Positions 1 through 6,704 of a DNA stretch of 64,000 bases are shown piece by piece (position 1 is the stretch's first letter; each line of letters opens with the position of its first letter). The position numbers and the translations under genes are program-made. The stretch lies in assembly GCF_027925155.1 (NCBI RefSeq), contig NZ_BSDY01000002.1, positions 278,459-342,458 of the forward strand. Direction: 5' to 3'. This DNA is from Propionigenium maris DSM 9537 (GTDB lineage: Bacteria; Fusobacteriota; Fusobacteriia; Fusobacteriales; Fusobacteriaceae). The notes beneath the pieces were generated by a model that saw only the letters and a list, made by a program, of their open reading frames with translations, was not told the DNA's origin and did no database searches.

Positions 1-11
1 GGGGCTAAAGC

Positions 12-1106
12 ATGAAGAAAGATTCCTTAGTCTATACAGTAATTTTTAGCTTTACCATAACCTTTATCCTGGTATTCATCCTCTCCCTGGCAGCAGCTTA
101 TACAGGAGAGAGAGTTGAAAAAAACCAGGCCCTCTCCACAGCCAGGGCATATCTCTTGGCCAGCGGTGTAGAGATCCAGAAGGGTGCCAATGTAGAGGAG
201 CTCTTCAGAAAAACATTTAATATGGATACTCCTGGTTCCGAGCCCATCCGTGCTGTGGTAGGCGATCTTCCTGTAATCGTTTCCCCCTTCTCCGGTAAGG
301 GGCTCTGGGGAACTATAACTGGAGTTATTGCAGTGGATAATACCTTTAGCAGGATTGTGGGGATGGAGATCACCTCCCACTCTGAGACTCCTGGACTGGG
401 TGGAAGAATCGAGGAGGATTGGTTTAAGGAGCAGTTTAGGGGAGAGTCTATCTCCACAGATATAATGGTGGTTCAGAGCGGAGGAATGGGGGACACAGAC
501 CCAGACAATGGTATCCTCGACGGGATAACCGGGGCTACCAGAACCAGCGAATCCATGCAAAATATAATTAATAATCAGGTTAAAACCCTCAAGGAGGGCA
601 GCAACAAAGAGAGTGCCCTTTCAGATGAAGTCCTTCTAAAGAGAGCCGTACTGGAGGCTGGAGGTATCTACTCTGAATCTGAAGCCGAGATAGAGGAGAT
701 CTTTAAAGCAGTCTTCAATGATGAGGATATTTCCCAGCCCTATATAGAGGGAGTGGCAGGGGAGAAGAAGGTTGTTGCTGCCAAATTTACCGCAGAGGGA
801 TACTCTGGGGATATCAAGGGAGTCCTTCTTCTGGATCTTGATTTAGATGAAATTATGGGAGTAGAGATTATCTCTCAATCTGAAAAGCAGGGAGCAGCCA
901 TAGAGGATTCCTGGTTTAAGGAGCAGTTCACAGGTATCAAGACTTCGGAGGAAATCATCATTGGAGAGGCTTCCCAGAAGTCCAAATCTCCCAAGAGGAT
1001 TTTTCTCGACGGCATCTCTGGAGCCAGTGCTACAAATAAAGCGGTGGAAAGGAGTATTAATAAGGTCATCCAGACCCTCAAGAAGGAAGGTGTAATCTAT
1101 GAATAA
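12..1106 (+). CDS. nqrC: Na+-translocating NADH:quinone reductase subunit C with duplicated FMN-binding domain
   Basis: NqrC is a membrane subunit of the Na+-pumping NADH:quinone oxidoreductase and carries a covalently bound FMN. One N-terminal membrane helix (about residues 8-30) precedes an FMN-binding domain with the acceptor motif TGATRTS (173-179, expected FMN-threonine 178). Unusually, a second copy follows: WFKEQF occurs at 137-142 and again at 301-306, and a second acceptor-like motif SGASAT lies at 336-341. At 364 aa it is about 100 aa longer than typical NqrC. It overlaps nqrD by 8 bp, so the genes are translationally linked; nqrA and nqrB should lie just left of the window. RnfG is the main alternative, but the downstream NqrF settles the assignment. 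Confidence 0.93.
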   Translation: MKKDSLVYTVIFSFTITFILVFILSLAAAYTGERVEKNQALSTARAYLLASGVEIQKGANVEELFRKTFNMDTPGSEPIRAVVGDLPVIVSPFSGKGLWGTITGVIAVDNTFSRIVGMEITSHSETPGLGGRIEEDWFKEQFRGESISTDIMVVQSGGMGDTDPDNGILDGITGATRTSESMQNIINNQVKTLKEGSNKESALSDEVLLKRAVLEAGGIYSESEAEIEEIFKAVFNDEDISQPYIEGVAGEKKVVAAKFTAEGYSGDIKGVLLLDLDLDEIMGVEIISQSEKQGAAIEDSWFKEQFTGIKTSEEIIIGEASQKSKSPKRIFLDGISGASATNKAVERSINKVIQTLKKEGVIYE

Positions 1107-1722
1107 TTCTATCTTAAAGGAAAACCTCTGGGACAACAACCCGGTATTTGTTCAGATCCTTGGAATCTGTTCTACACTGGCTGTTACCAACAACTTAACC
1201 AATACCTTTATAATGACTCTTTCAGTTATATTTGTTGCTTCCCTGACCAATGTCTCGGTTTCCCTCATGAAGGACTATATTCCCAGAAAGGTAAGAATGA
1301 TAGTTCAGACACTTATCATCTCCTTCTATGTAATAATAGTGGATATTCTCCTGAGGGCTTACCTGCCAGATATCAGCAAGGCCCTGGGACCCTATGTGGG
1401 ACTTATAATTACTAACTGTATTATCATGGGTAGAGCTGAAGCTTTTGCCCAGGCCAACACACCCCTTCCCTCTCTCTGGGATGGTATTACTTCTGGGCTT
1501 GGTTATATGTGGGTTCTTATGGTCATAGCTTTCTTCAGAGAGCTCCTTGGATTTGGCAGCCTCTTTGGAATTGCAGTTATGGGAGAGAGTTTTACTCCAT
1601 GGACAATTATGGTTATGGCTCCCAGTGCTTTTTTCCTTCTGGGAGGACTCATATGGGCTGTAAAGACTATTATGACCATGAACGAGATCAGGCAGTGTAC
1701 ATGCCAAGAAACTACAAGATAA
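1099..1722 (+). CDS. nqrD: Na+-translocating NADH:quinone reductase subunit D
   Basis: Integral membrane subunit of the NQR complex, 207 aa, the usual family length. About six hydrophobic segments are visible, and the N-terminal region carries the family-typical LGICSTLAVTNNL stretch, which includes the conserved membrane cysteine thought to help hold the intramembrane iron centre. The middle GLIITNCIIMGRAEAFA segment is the equally conserved NqrD/RnfE signature with its second cysteine. It starts inside the end of nqrC, and nqrE follows after 12 bp with a good GGAGG site, so it belongs to the same operon. Confidence 0.93.
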   Translation: MNNSILKENLWDNNPVFVQILGICSTLAVTNNLTNTFIMTLSVIFVASLTNVSVSLMKDYIPRKVRMIVQTLIISFYVIIVDILLRAYLPDISKALGPYVGLIITNCIIMGRAEAFAQANTPLPSLWDGITSGLGYMWVLMVIAFFRELLGFGSLFGIAVMGESFTPWTIMVMAPSAFFLLGGLIWAVKTIMTMNEIRQCTCQETTR

Positions 1723-1734
1723 GGAGGAGATACT

Positions 1735-2328
1735 ATGGCACCTGATATTCATCCATTCACCCTGCTGCTGGCATCTATATTTACCAGCAATATACTTCTG
1801 GCTAACTTCCTGGGAATGTGTTCCTTTATCTCAATTTCCAAGGATATGACCTCATCAAATGGTCTGGGAATGGCCGTTACTGGAGTCCTTACAATTACAG
1901 GTATGATCAACTGGGTTGTATTAAGATATGTTTTAATTCCCCTGGACCTTATCTACCTCAGGTTCATTGTTTTTATTGTTGTTATTGCAGCTACTGTACA
2001 GATCCTTGAGATGGTCATAGATAGAGTATCTCCAACCCTCTACATGGCCCTTGGAATATTTCTTCCCCTGATTACAGTAAATTGCGCTATTCTGGGGGTT
2101 TCCCTATTCATGGAGATAAGAAACTACTCCTTTATCCAGACCACCTTCTACTCGTTGGGGTCGGGACTCGGATGGTGGATGGCTATTATGGCCCTCTCAG
2201 CCATACAGAAAAAGGTAGCCAATGCTCCAGTTCCATCGGGACTTAAAGGGCCGGGAATTACTCTCATTACCATTGGATTTATGGCAATGGCCTTTATCGG
2301 ATTTTCAGGTATGCTAATTGTACAGTAG
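1735..2328 (+). CDS. nqrE: Na+-translocating NADH:quinone reductase subunit E
   Basis: Integral membrane subunit of the NQR complex, 197 aa. It is homologous to NqrD with inverted topology and has about six membrane spans. The ILLANFLGMCSF stretch near the N-terminus and TVNCAILGVSLF in the middle are the two conserved cysteine-containing half-helices of the NqrE/RnfA family. The ribosome site AAGGAGG lies just before the ATG. The gene sits 12 bp after nqrD and 12 bp before nqrF. Confidence 0.93.
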   Translation: MAPDIHPFTLLLASIFTSNILLANFLGMCSFISISKDMTSSNGLGMAVTGVLTITGMINWVVLRYVLIPLDLIYLRFIVFIVVIAATVQILEMVIDRVSPTLYMALGIFLPLITVNCAILGVSLFMEIRNYSFIQTTFYSLGSGLGWWMAIMALSAIQKKVANAPVPSGLKGPGITLITIGFMAMAFIGFSGMLIVQ

Positions 2329-2340
2329 GAGGTTGATAGC

Positions 2341-3450
2341 ATGGACTTTTTAGTAGCTCCTCTAACCATAGCCTCCATTGCCGGAGGGCTTGCTGCCCTT
2401 ATATCTGTTGTGGACAAGCATGTAAATGACTATGGAGATGTGACTATTCATATAAACTCAGATAAAAAGAACTTAGATGTCCGGGGAGGGGATACCCTTC
2501 TCTCCACCCTTTCCGGGGAGGGGATATTTATTCCCTCTGCCTGCGGAGGACGTGGAAGCTGCGGTGCATGTAAGTGTAAGGTAGTTACCGATGTTGGCCC
2601 CCACCTTCCTACAGAAGTCCCATACTTAAAGAAGGAGGAGATGGCAGAAAATATCAGGCTGGCGTGTCAGGTCAAGGTTAAAAAAGACCTGGAACTTGAG
2701 ATTCCGGAGGAGCTTTTTAACGTAAAGCAGTTTGAAGGAAGGATAGAAAAGATTAGAGACCTCACCCACGATATCAAGGAGGTCCTCATAGATATCGGAA
2801 GGGAAAGCATAGAGTTTGAGGCTGGAGCCTATGTACAGCTTGTTGTTCCCCCCTATGGAAAGATTAAGGACGTCAACCAGCGAGCCTACTCCATGTCTTC
2901 AAGACCTTCAGATAAAAATCATATCGAACTTATTATCAGGCTCGTTCCAGGGGGAATAGCCACAACCTGGGTACATACCTTATTAAAGGAGGGAGACAAG
3001 GTAGATGTCATCGGTCCCTTTGGGGAGTTCAGAAGATCTGAAACCAAGGCTGCCATGGTATGTGTGGCAGGGGGATCTGGTATGGCTCCCTTTAAATCCA
3101 TCCTCTACGATATGTATGAAAATAATATTACAGACAGGGATGTATGGTACTTCTTTGGTGCCCGTAGCTTAAAGGATCTCTTCTATGTAAAGGAACTGAG
3201 GGATCTAGAGGAAAAGTGGCCTAACTTCCACTTTGTTCCTGCACTGTCAGAGCCTAACCCAGACGAACGTTGGGAGGGGGAGACTGGGCTGATTACCGAT
3301 GTCCTAGACAGATACCTCAAAGAGGTTATTAAAGCTGAGGAGAGGGAGGGTTACCTCTGTGGAAGCCCGGGGATGATCAATGCCTGCAACAATGTATTTG
3401 AAGCCAATGGAATGGATCTGGATAAAATTTATTATGACAGCTTTGCATAG
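2341..3450 (+). CDS. nqrF: Na+-translocating NADH:quinone reductase subunit F
   Basis: Electron-input subunit that oxidises NADH and passes electrons through FAD and a [2Fe-2S] centre. One N-terminal membrane anchor (about residues 5-24) is followed by a ferredoxin domain with cysteines 68, 74, 77 and 109. A flavin-binding domain carries RAYSMSS, and an NADH-binding domain carries GGSGMAPFKSIL and a C-terminal CGSPGMINAC motif. At 369 aa it is slightly shorter than the roughly 407-aa Vibrio protein. The fused ferredoxin-reductase architecture identifies the operon as NQR rather than RNF. Confidence 0.95.
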   Translation: MDFLVAPLTIASIAGGLAALISVVDKHVNDYGDVTIHINSDKKNLDVRGGDTLLSTLSGEGIFIPSACGGRGSCGACKCKVVTDVGPHLPTEVPYLKKEEMAENIRLACQVKVKKDLELEIPEELFNVKQFEGRIEKIRDLTHDIKEVLIDIGRESIEFEAGAYVQLVVPPYGKIKDVNQRAYSMSSRPSDKNHIELIIRLVPGGIATTWVHTLLKEGDKVDVIGPFGEFRRSETKAAMVCVAGGSGMAPFKSILYDMYENNITDRDVWYFFGARSLKDLFYVKELRDLEEKWPNFHFVPALSEPNPDERWEGETGLITDVLDRYLKEVIKAEEREGYLCGSPGMINACNNVFEANGMDLDKIYYDSFA

Positions 3451-3459
3451 GAGGATAGA

Positions 3460-3915
3460 ATGAAAAAGACCCCTGAAATTATATTAGCTGAAAAAAATAT
3501 GGCCCCTGGAGTCATTACTGCTGAGGGTTTTTTAGGAGATGATGACCTCTCCCTTTCAGAGATAATCACAAGAGATGAGTGTGAGATGAGGGCTTTAAAG
3601 ATGGATTTTAACAGGGTGGCAGATATCCTGGAACACCTCATAAGAGAGGGAGAGAAGGGACTGGGAGAACCTATTACAATAGATGATAGATGGCTAGTAC
3701 AAATACTGGAAGCCAAGGGTTCTCTTCCCTGCCCCTTTGGTCACCAAGGGCTCTACAGAAAAACCGCAGCAGAGATTACATGCCTAAAGAGTCGTGAGAC
3801 CCTTCTTGTTACCGAGCTATCCCTTCACCTTTTAAGGGAGCACCACTTTATGCAGGGAAAGGGTTCCCCCTTCAGACTGGAACCTGGTAAGTTAGGTGTC
3901 ATATTCTGTGAGTAA
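3460..3915 (+). CDS. Uncharacterised 151-aa protein at the end of the nqr operon
   Basis: The ATG follows GGAGGATAGA only 9 bp after nqrF, so it is almost certainly cotranscribed with the pump. No signal peptide or membrane helix is evident. The sequence is soluble, rich in acidic residues, and has a central CPFGHQG element, a few more cysteines, and a histidine-rich LLREHHFMQ segment towards the C-terminus. I do not recognise the family. Position alone suggests a role in NQR assembly, cofactor insertion or regulation. A real terminator follows, which marks the operon end. Confidence 0.75.
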   Translation: MKKTPEIILAEKNMAPGVITAEGFLGDDDLSLSEIITRDECEMRALKMDFNRVADILEHLIREGEKGLGEPITIDDRWLVQILEAKGSLPCPFGHQGLYRKTAAEITCLKSRETLLVTELSLHLLREHHFMQGKGSPFRLEPGKLGVIFCE

Positions 3916-3924
3916 TTAAGAGAT

Positions 3925-3970
3925 AGGTTCCTGAAACCGTTATTCAAGTTTCGGGGACCTTCCTCTTTTA
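3925..3970 (+). terminator. Rho-independent terminator of the nqr operon
   Basis: A 13-nt imperfect stem (AGGTTCCTGAAAC paired with GTTTCGGGGACCT, allowing G-U pairs) lies 10 bp after the last stop codon and is followed by a short T-rich stretch. Confidence 0.6.
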
Positions 3971-4011
3971 GAAAACTTTCATCTTCAAGGATGGATTTTC
4001 ACAGTATCCCA

Positions 4012-4401
4012 CTAATCTTTTGAGTCCTCGACTAATTTTATAAAGTTCTTTCTCGTTTCCTCATCCAGTCTCCTGTCATATATGCTTCTTTCAGCCTTCC
4101 ACTCCTGATTTATTGCCTCACATACCTGGGAGCACCTCTTCCACCTGTCTAAACCCTTTTCAGTGAGTTTTAGCACCCTTCTATTCTCCTCTATCAGCCC
4201 TCTCTTAATCAGCTTGTTCACTGCCCTTATAACATAGGCACTGTCCTTTAATAGGGAGTTACTTATCTGCCTCTTTGTATTAACATTATTTTTTACCACT
4301 TCAAGGATTAGTGCTTCATTTAACGTCAGGTCTATACCACCCTCTCCAAAGTTACTCCTATACTTACTCAATATTCTGCTTACAATCAAGATACTCTCCA
4401 T
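4012..4401 (-). CDS. MarR-like winged-helix transcriptional regulator (copy 1)
   Basis: A 129-aa protein with the MarR/winged-helix pattern: LTLNEALILEVVKN, a recognition-helix region ISNSLLKDSAYVIRAVNKLIKRG, then a wing with LKLTEKG. It is clearly paralogous to the protein encoded at 5763-6140 (same MESILIVSRILS/MERILVISRILS start, same length, same order of motifs). It lies downstream of the MipA-like gene on the same strand but is separated from it by a terminator and a repeat. It probably senses a small ligand; the target is unknown. Confidence 0.72.
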   Translation of the reverse strand: MESILIVSRILSKYRSNFGEGGIDLTLNEALILEVVKNNVNTKRQISNSLLKDSAYVIRAVNKLIKRGLIEENRRVLKLTEKGLDRWKRCSQVCEAINQEWKAERSIYDRRLDEETRKNFIKLVEDSKD

Positions 4402-4533
4402 ATAACTCTACCTCTACTCCTCTGCCATCAGGAATCCTCTTAAACCTTCCCGACCTAAAATTTGATATTAAAACGATTTATAGTAGCATAGCAGTTTTTT
4501 ATTTCAGGTGACTTTTGTCGCTTCAAACAAAAT

Positions 4534-4620
4534 AGAGCGTGACGCTCCACTCCTTCTAATTTTGTATAATGGATTTTTATCATGGTAATAATATAGTTTA
4601 TGCTTTCCTTAACAACAAAA
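4534..4620 (+). repeat. Intergenic repeat, copy A
   Basis: One of four related copies in this window (others at 11601, 31286 and 34829). It begins with the hairpin AGCGTGACGCT and ends in CTTTCCTTAACAACAAAAA. The terminal A-run is the T-run, read on the other strand, of the terminator of the MipA-like gene. Confidence 0.75.
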
Positions 4621-4644
4621 AAGGCCGTAGGATTCTACGGCCTT
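4613..4644 (-). terminator. Terminator of the MipA-like gene
   Basis: A perfect 10-bp stem (AAGGCCGTAG with CTACGGCCTT, GATT loop) is followed on the minus strand by a T-run. It lies 17 bp after the stop of the gene encoded at 4662-5432. Confidence 0.88.
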
Positions 4645-4661
4645 TCCATACTATCAACTTC

Positions 4662-5432
4662 CTATTTAAACTTATATGAGAAGCTTCCCCCTCCAAAGTA
4701 TTCATACCTTTTATCAACTATAGGGGAGTTCTCTACCTTACTGTCATAGAGGTTTGCTCCTCCTAGCAGACTAAAACTAAGGAACTCATCATAGATGTAT
4801 GTCAGAGCACTGTTAAAGGAATAGATCATAGATCCCGCCCCTCTATACTCCTCACCATTATTTATATTCCCCTCTCTTGCTTCACTTCCCTTCACTCCAT
4901 AGAAGTAGTCTACATAACCGCTGTCTGCATAGGTTGCTCCTATACTAGGACTAAAGACAAGCTTCCCCTGTATAACCTGGTAGTGGGCTCTTCCCTGAAC
5001 TCCAGCTGTCTTTCCGTCTGATTCGCCAGATACATCTCCCGTAATAAATGAGATAAGCTCATAGTTTTTATGGGAGTAGACACTCTTTAACCCCAGGTGA
5101 AAATCCATATCCCTGTCATCCATAGCTCTGTACTCCCTCTCCAGGTCACTGGAATCATATCCCAGGTGTGCCTTACCTATAAGGCTTAACCTTAGACCAT
5201 CCTCATTATAGAAGGTATACCCCATCTCTGTCTCCATGAGACTCAGGTAGAAATCTCCATACTTAACATTTAGAGGGATAAGGGGATTAACCTCATACTT
5301 ATCCTTTGTTTTATAGATAGATCTCTTACTCATTCCTCCAGCCCCTACAGAGACCTCCAGATCATTCCCCTCTGTGGCCCCCATTACATTCACTGCTGTC
5401 AATATAAATCCTGCTGCTATTAGTTTTTTCAT
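4662..5432 (-). CDS. MipA/OmpV-family outer-membrane beta-barrel protein
   Basis: A 256-aa protein with a signal peptide (about residues 1-19, cleavage after VMGA) and alternating amphipathic strands rich in Tyr, Gly and Phe. It ends in SFSYKFK, as expected for a barrel. The early VSVGAGGMSKRSIYKTKD section and the overall length match the MltA-interacting protein MipA/OmpV group, for which roles in cell-envelope scaffolding have been proposed. It lies between two MarR-like paralogues on the same strand, so it may be their target. The family call rests on pattern and length, with no search. Confidence 0.68.
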   Translation of the reverse strand: MKKLIAAGFILTAVNVMGATEGNDLEVSVGAGGMSKRSIYKTKDKYEVNPLIPLNVKYGDFYLSLMETEMGYTFYNEDGLRLSLIGKAHLGYDSSDLEREYRAMDDRDMDFHLGLKSVYSHKNYELISFITGDVSGESDGKTAGVQGRAHYQVIQGKLVFSPSIGATYADSGYVDYFYGVKGSEAREGNINNGEEYRGAGSMIYSFNSALTYIYDEFLSFSLLGGANLYDSKVENSPIVDKRYEYFGGGSFSYKFK

Positions 5433-5591
5433 TTCTTTTCACAATCTCCTTTTTCCTAAGTGAAGTTTTATCTTTAAAACTACAGCTCTAAATATAGCAT
5501 AGGAATTTTTACTTAGTGCGTCATTTGTCATATCAATAAAAATAACACCTGGGTAAAATATTCAAAAAGAGAGGTTGCGAAGGGAGAGGTT

Positions 5592-5711
5592 ATGAAAGAA
5601 AAAAGAGTAGTTATCGGTATTTTTATTGTGAATCTATTATTTAACTATGTCCTTTGGCTGGATGAAACTCTCTATGACTGGGAGACCCTCTCTGAAGGGG
5701 AGGTAAATTAA
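5592..5711 (+). CDS. Possible 39-aa membrane microprotein
   Basis: A short reading frame in the gap between the MipA-like gene and the second MarR-like gene, opposite in strand to both. A strong ribosome site (GGGAGAGG) lies just before the ATG. The product begins with basic residues, then has a hydrophobic segment (VVIGIFIVNLLFNYVLWL), then an acidic C-terminus. That layout is typical of small single-span membrane proteins. No promoter was identified with confidence, and chance cannot be excluded. Confidence 0.4.
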   Translation: MKEKRVVIGIFIVNLLFNYVLWLDETLYDWETLSEGEVN

Positions 5712-5723
5712 GGTAAATCTTCC

Positions 5724-5752
5724 ATAAAAAAATCCCCCCTAAAGGGAGGATC
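5724..5752 (-). terminator. Terminator of the second MarR-like gene
   Basis: The stem ATCCTCCC with GGGGGGAT (minus strand) and loop TTTA is followed by TTTTTTTAT, just after the stop of the gene encoded at 5763-6140. Confidence 0.85.
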
Positions 5753-5762
5753 TAACTCCTGT

Positions 5763-6140
5763 TTAAACTGCCATTGAGGTCATAGTTGCCTTGGCTTTTT
5801 TCACCAAACATTTAGAATAATTATCCTGCTCACCATCAAACCCTCTGCCTATGACCTCACAGATCTCAGAGGACTCTTCATATACCCTTCTTCCCCCTTC
5901 TGTAAGCCTGTATACCTTATCCTCTCTCTCTATAAGTCCCTTCTCCATAAGTACATTTATTAACCTGTAGACATAGGCTTTATCCTTTAAGAGAGCCCTG
6001 GATATGCTGGCTTTGGTTCCCTGGGTGTTCTTAACTGCTTCTAAGACCAGAGCTTCATTCAAGGTGACGTCTATATCCTCCTCCTTGAATATACTCCTAT
6101 ACTCACTTAAAATTCTGCTGATTACCAAGATCCTTTCCAT
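5763..6140 (-). CDS. MarR-like winged-helix transcriptional regulator (copy 2)
   Basis: A 125-aa paralogue of the protein encoded at 4012-4401: MERILVISRILSEYRS, then VTLNEALVLEAVKN, a recognition helix around ISRALLKDKAYVYRLINVLMEKG, and the wing VYRLTEGG. The C-terminal parts differ most, which suggests different ligands or dimer interfaces. A GGAGGG-type ribosome site precedes the ATG. It is transcribed towards the small ORF and the MipA-like gene but ends in its own terminator. Confidence 0.72.
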   Translation of the reverse strand: MERILVISRILSEYRSIFKEEDIDVTLNEALVLEAVKNTQGTKASISRALLKDKAYVYRLINVLMEKGLIEREDKVYRLTEGGRRVYEESSEICEVIGRGFDGEQDNYSKCLVKKAKATMTSMAV

Positions 6141-6433
6141 AACACTCTCCCTCCCAAAAACTACCTATATAATAGCTATTTTTTTCTCAAAGTCAACTTT
6201 TTTTGGGACTGTTCCCGCTCATATAAAAAGCTATTTTTTACAAAAAGTAATCACCCCTTATTTATAAAGACCTCAAGAGTGTCCTGGGAATAAAAGTACA
6301 AAACTTAAGCTTTCATTAAACCTAAAGACCCCAATAATTTTGAGTGACAAAGAGTATATTAAGTCATTCAAAAGATTACAAGTTCTTTAAAAAACCAATC
6401 ATTTTTATGAACCATTTCTCTCCCTTATTGGTG
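6141..6433. other. Non-coding gap upstream of the MATE leader
   Basis: AT-rich with no convincing gene. It contains the minus-strand MarR promoter and a GGGACTGTTCCC partial palindrome (about 6205-6216) that could be an operator; otherwise I see nothing. Confidence 0.5.
6168..6196 (-). promoter_or_regulatory. Candidate promoter of the second MarR-like gene
   Basis: On the minus strand TTGACT (6196-6191) is followed about 17 bp later by the AT-rich ATTATATA, then by the ribosome site. The -10 match is only moderate. Confidence 0.45.
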
Positions 6434-6462
6434 TTGACAACAGAATATTTTTTTGATAGAAT
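6434..6462 (+). promoter_or_regulatory. Strong sigma-70-type promoter for the MATE leader
   Basis: TTGACA (6434-6439), a 17-bp spacer and TAGAAT (6457-6462). Transcription should begin near 6469, giving a leader of roughly 235 nt before the MATE start codon. Confidence 0.85.
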
Positions 6463-6480
6463 TTCCTGATCAAAAATAAC

Positions 6481-6640
6481 TGACTGAGAGCAGTCAATTC
6501 ATTTTGGTGCTGTGAGAGTGTCGTCAGGCTTTATTAGTCCATCTCACTGGTGCTTTGGGAGTGTCATTAGGCCTTATGGGTCCATCCCTCTTGGATTGGT
6601 GGTTTCTCTTTTTTAAGAGCAGCTATGGCTGTTTTTTTAT
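6481..6640 (+). ncRNA. Structured leader RNA: two tandem 43-nt hairpin units plus intrinsic terminator (riboswitch candidate)
   Basis: After a small hairpin (TGACT/AGTCA, 6481-6496) two 43-nt units follow directly: 6505-6547 and 6548-6590. Each starts TGGTGCT and folds with an outer stem (GTGAGA/TCTCAC in unit 1; GGGA/TCCC in unit 2) and an inner stem (GGCT/AGTC; GGCC/GGTC). Both stems show compensatory changes (A-T to G-C outside, T-A to C-G inside). The joining strand GTGTCRTYA and the trailing CA are conserved. A hairpin AGCAGC-TATG-GCTGTT with a T-run follows at 6618-6638, before the gene. This is the architecture of a tandem aptamer with transcription attenuation. The class is not recognised; guanidine riboswitches are known before MATE genes, but I cannot match their consensus here. 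Confidence 0.7.
6618..6638 (+). terminator. Intrinsic terminator within the MATE leader
   Basis: The 6-bp stem AGCAGC/GCTGTT with loop TATG is followed by a run of T. It lies between the tandem repeat units and the ribosome site of the MATE gene, so it would act as an attenuator rather than a gene end. Confidence 0.7.
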
Positions 6641-6704
6641 TGCAGTTTTTTAGCTTACCTCCAGTCATTCCAAATATCTAAACTTTACTTAAGGAGTGAC
6701 TTCT

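Noticed and set aside
27..560. Minus-strand ORF opposite nqrC
   Set aside because: Shadow of a confidently assigned gene; composition follows nqrC codons.
12..3450. RNF complex instead of NQR
   Set aside because: The ferredoxin-reductase fusion in the last subunit (Cys68/74/77/109 plus FAD and NADH folds) is NqrF; RnfC and RnfB are absent.
4012..6140. Insertion sequence or transposon bounded by the MarR-like paralogues
   Set aside because: No transposase or terminal inverted repeats; the paralogues differ along their length.
6505..6590. Mini-ykkC (guanidine-II) riboswitch
   Set aside because: Two hairpins are present but the ACGR loops of that class are not.
6505..6590. CRISPR array
   Set aside because: Only two direct units without spacers, and they fold as covarying hairpins.
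6696..6704. GTG start of the MATE gene
   Set aside because: It overlaps the AAGGAG ribosome site that is correctly spaced for the ATG at 6705.
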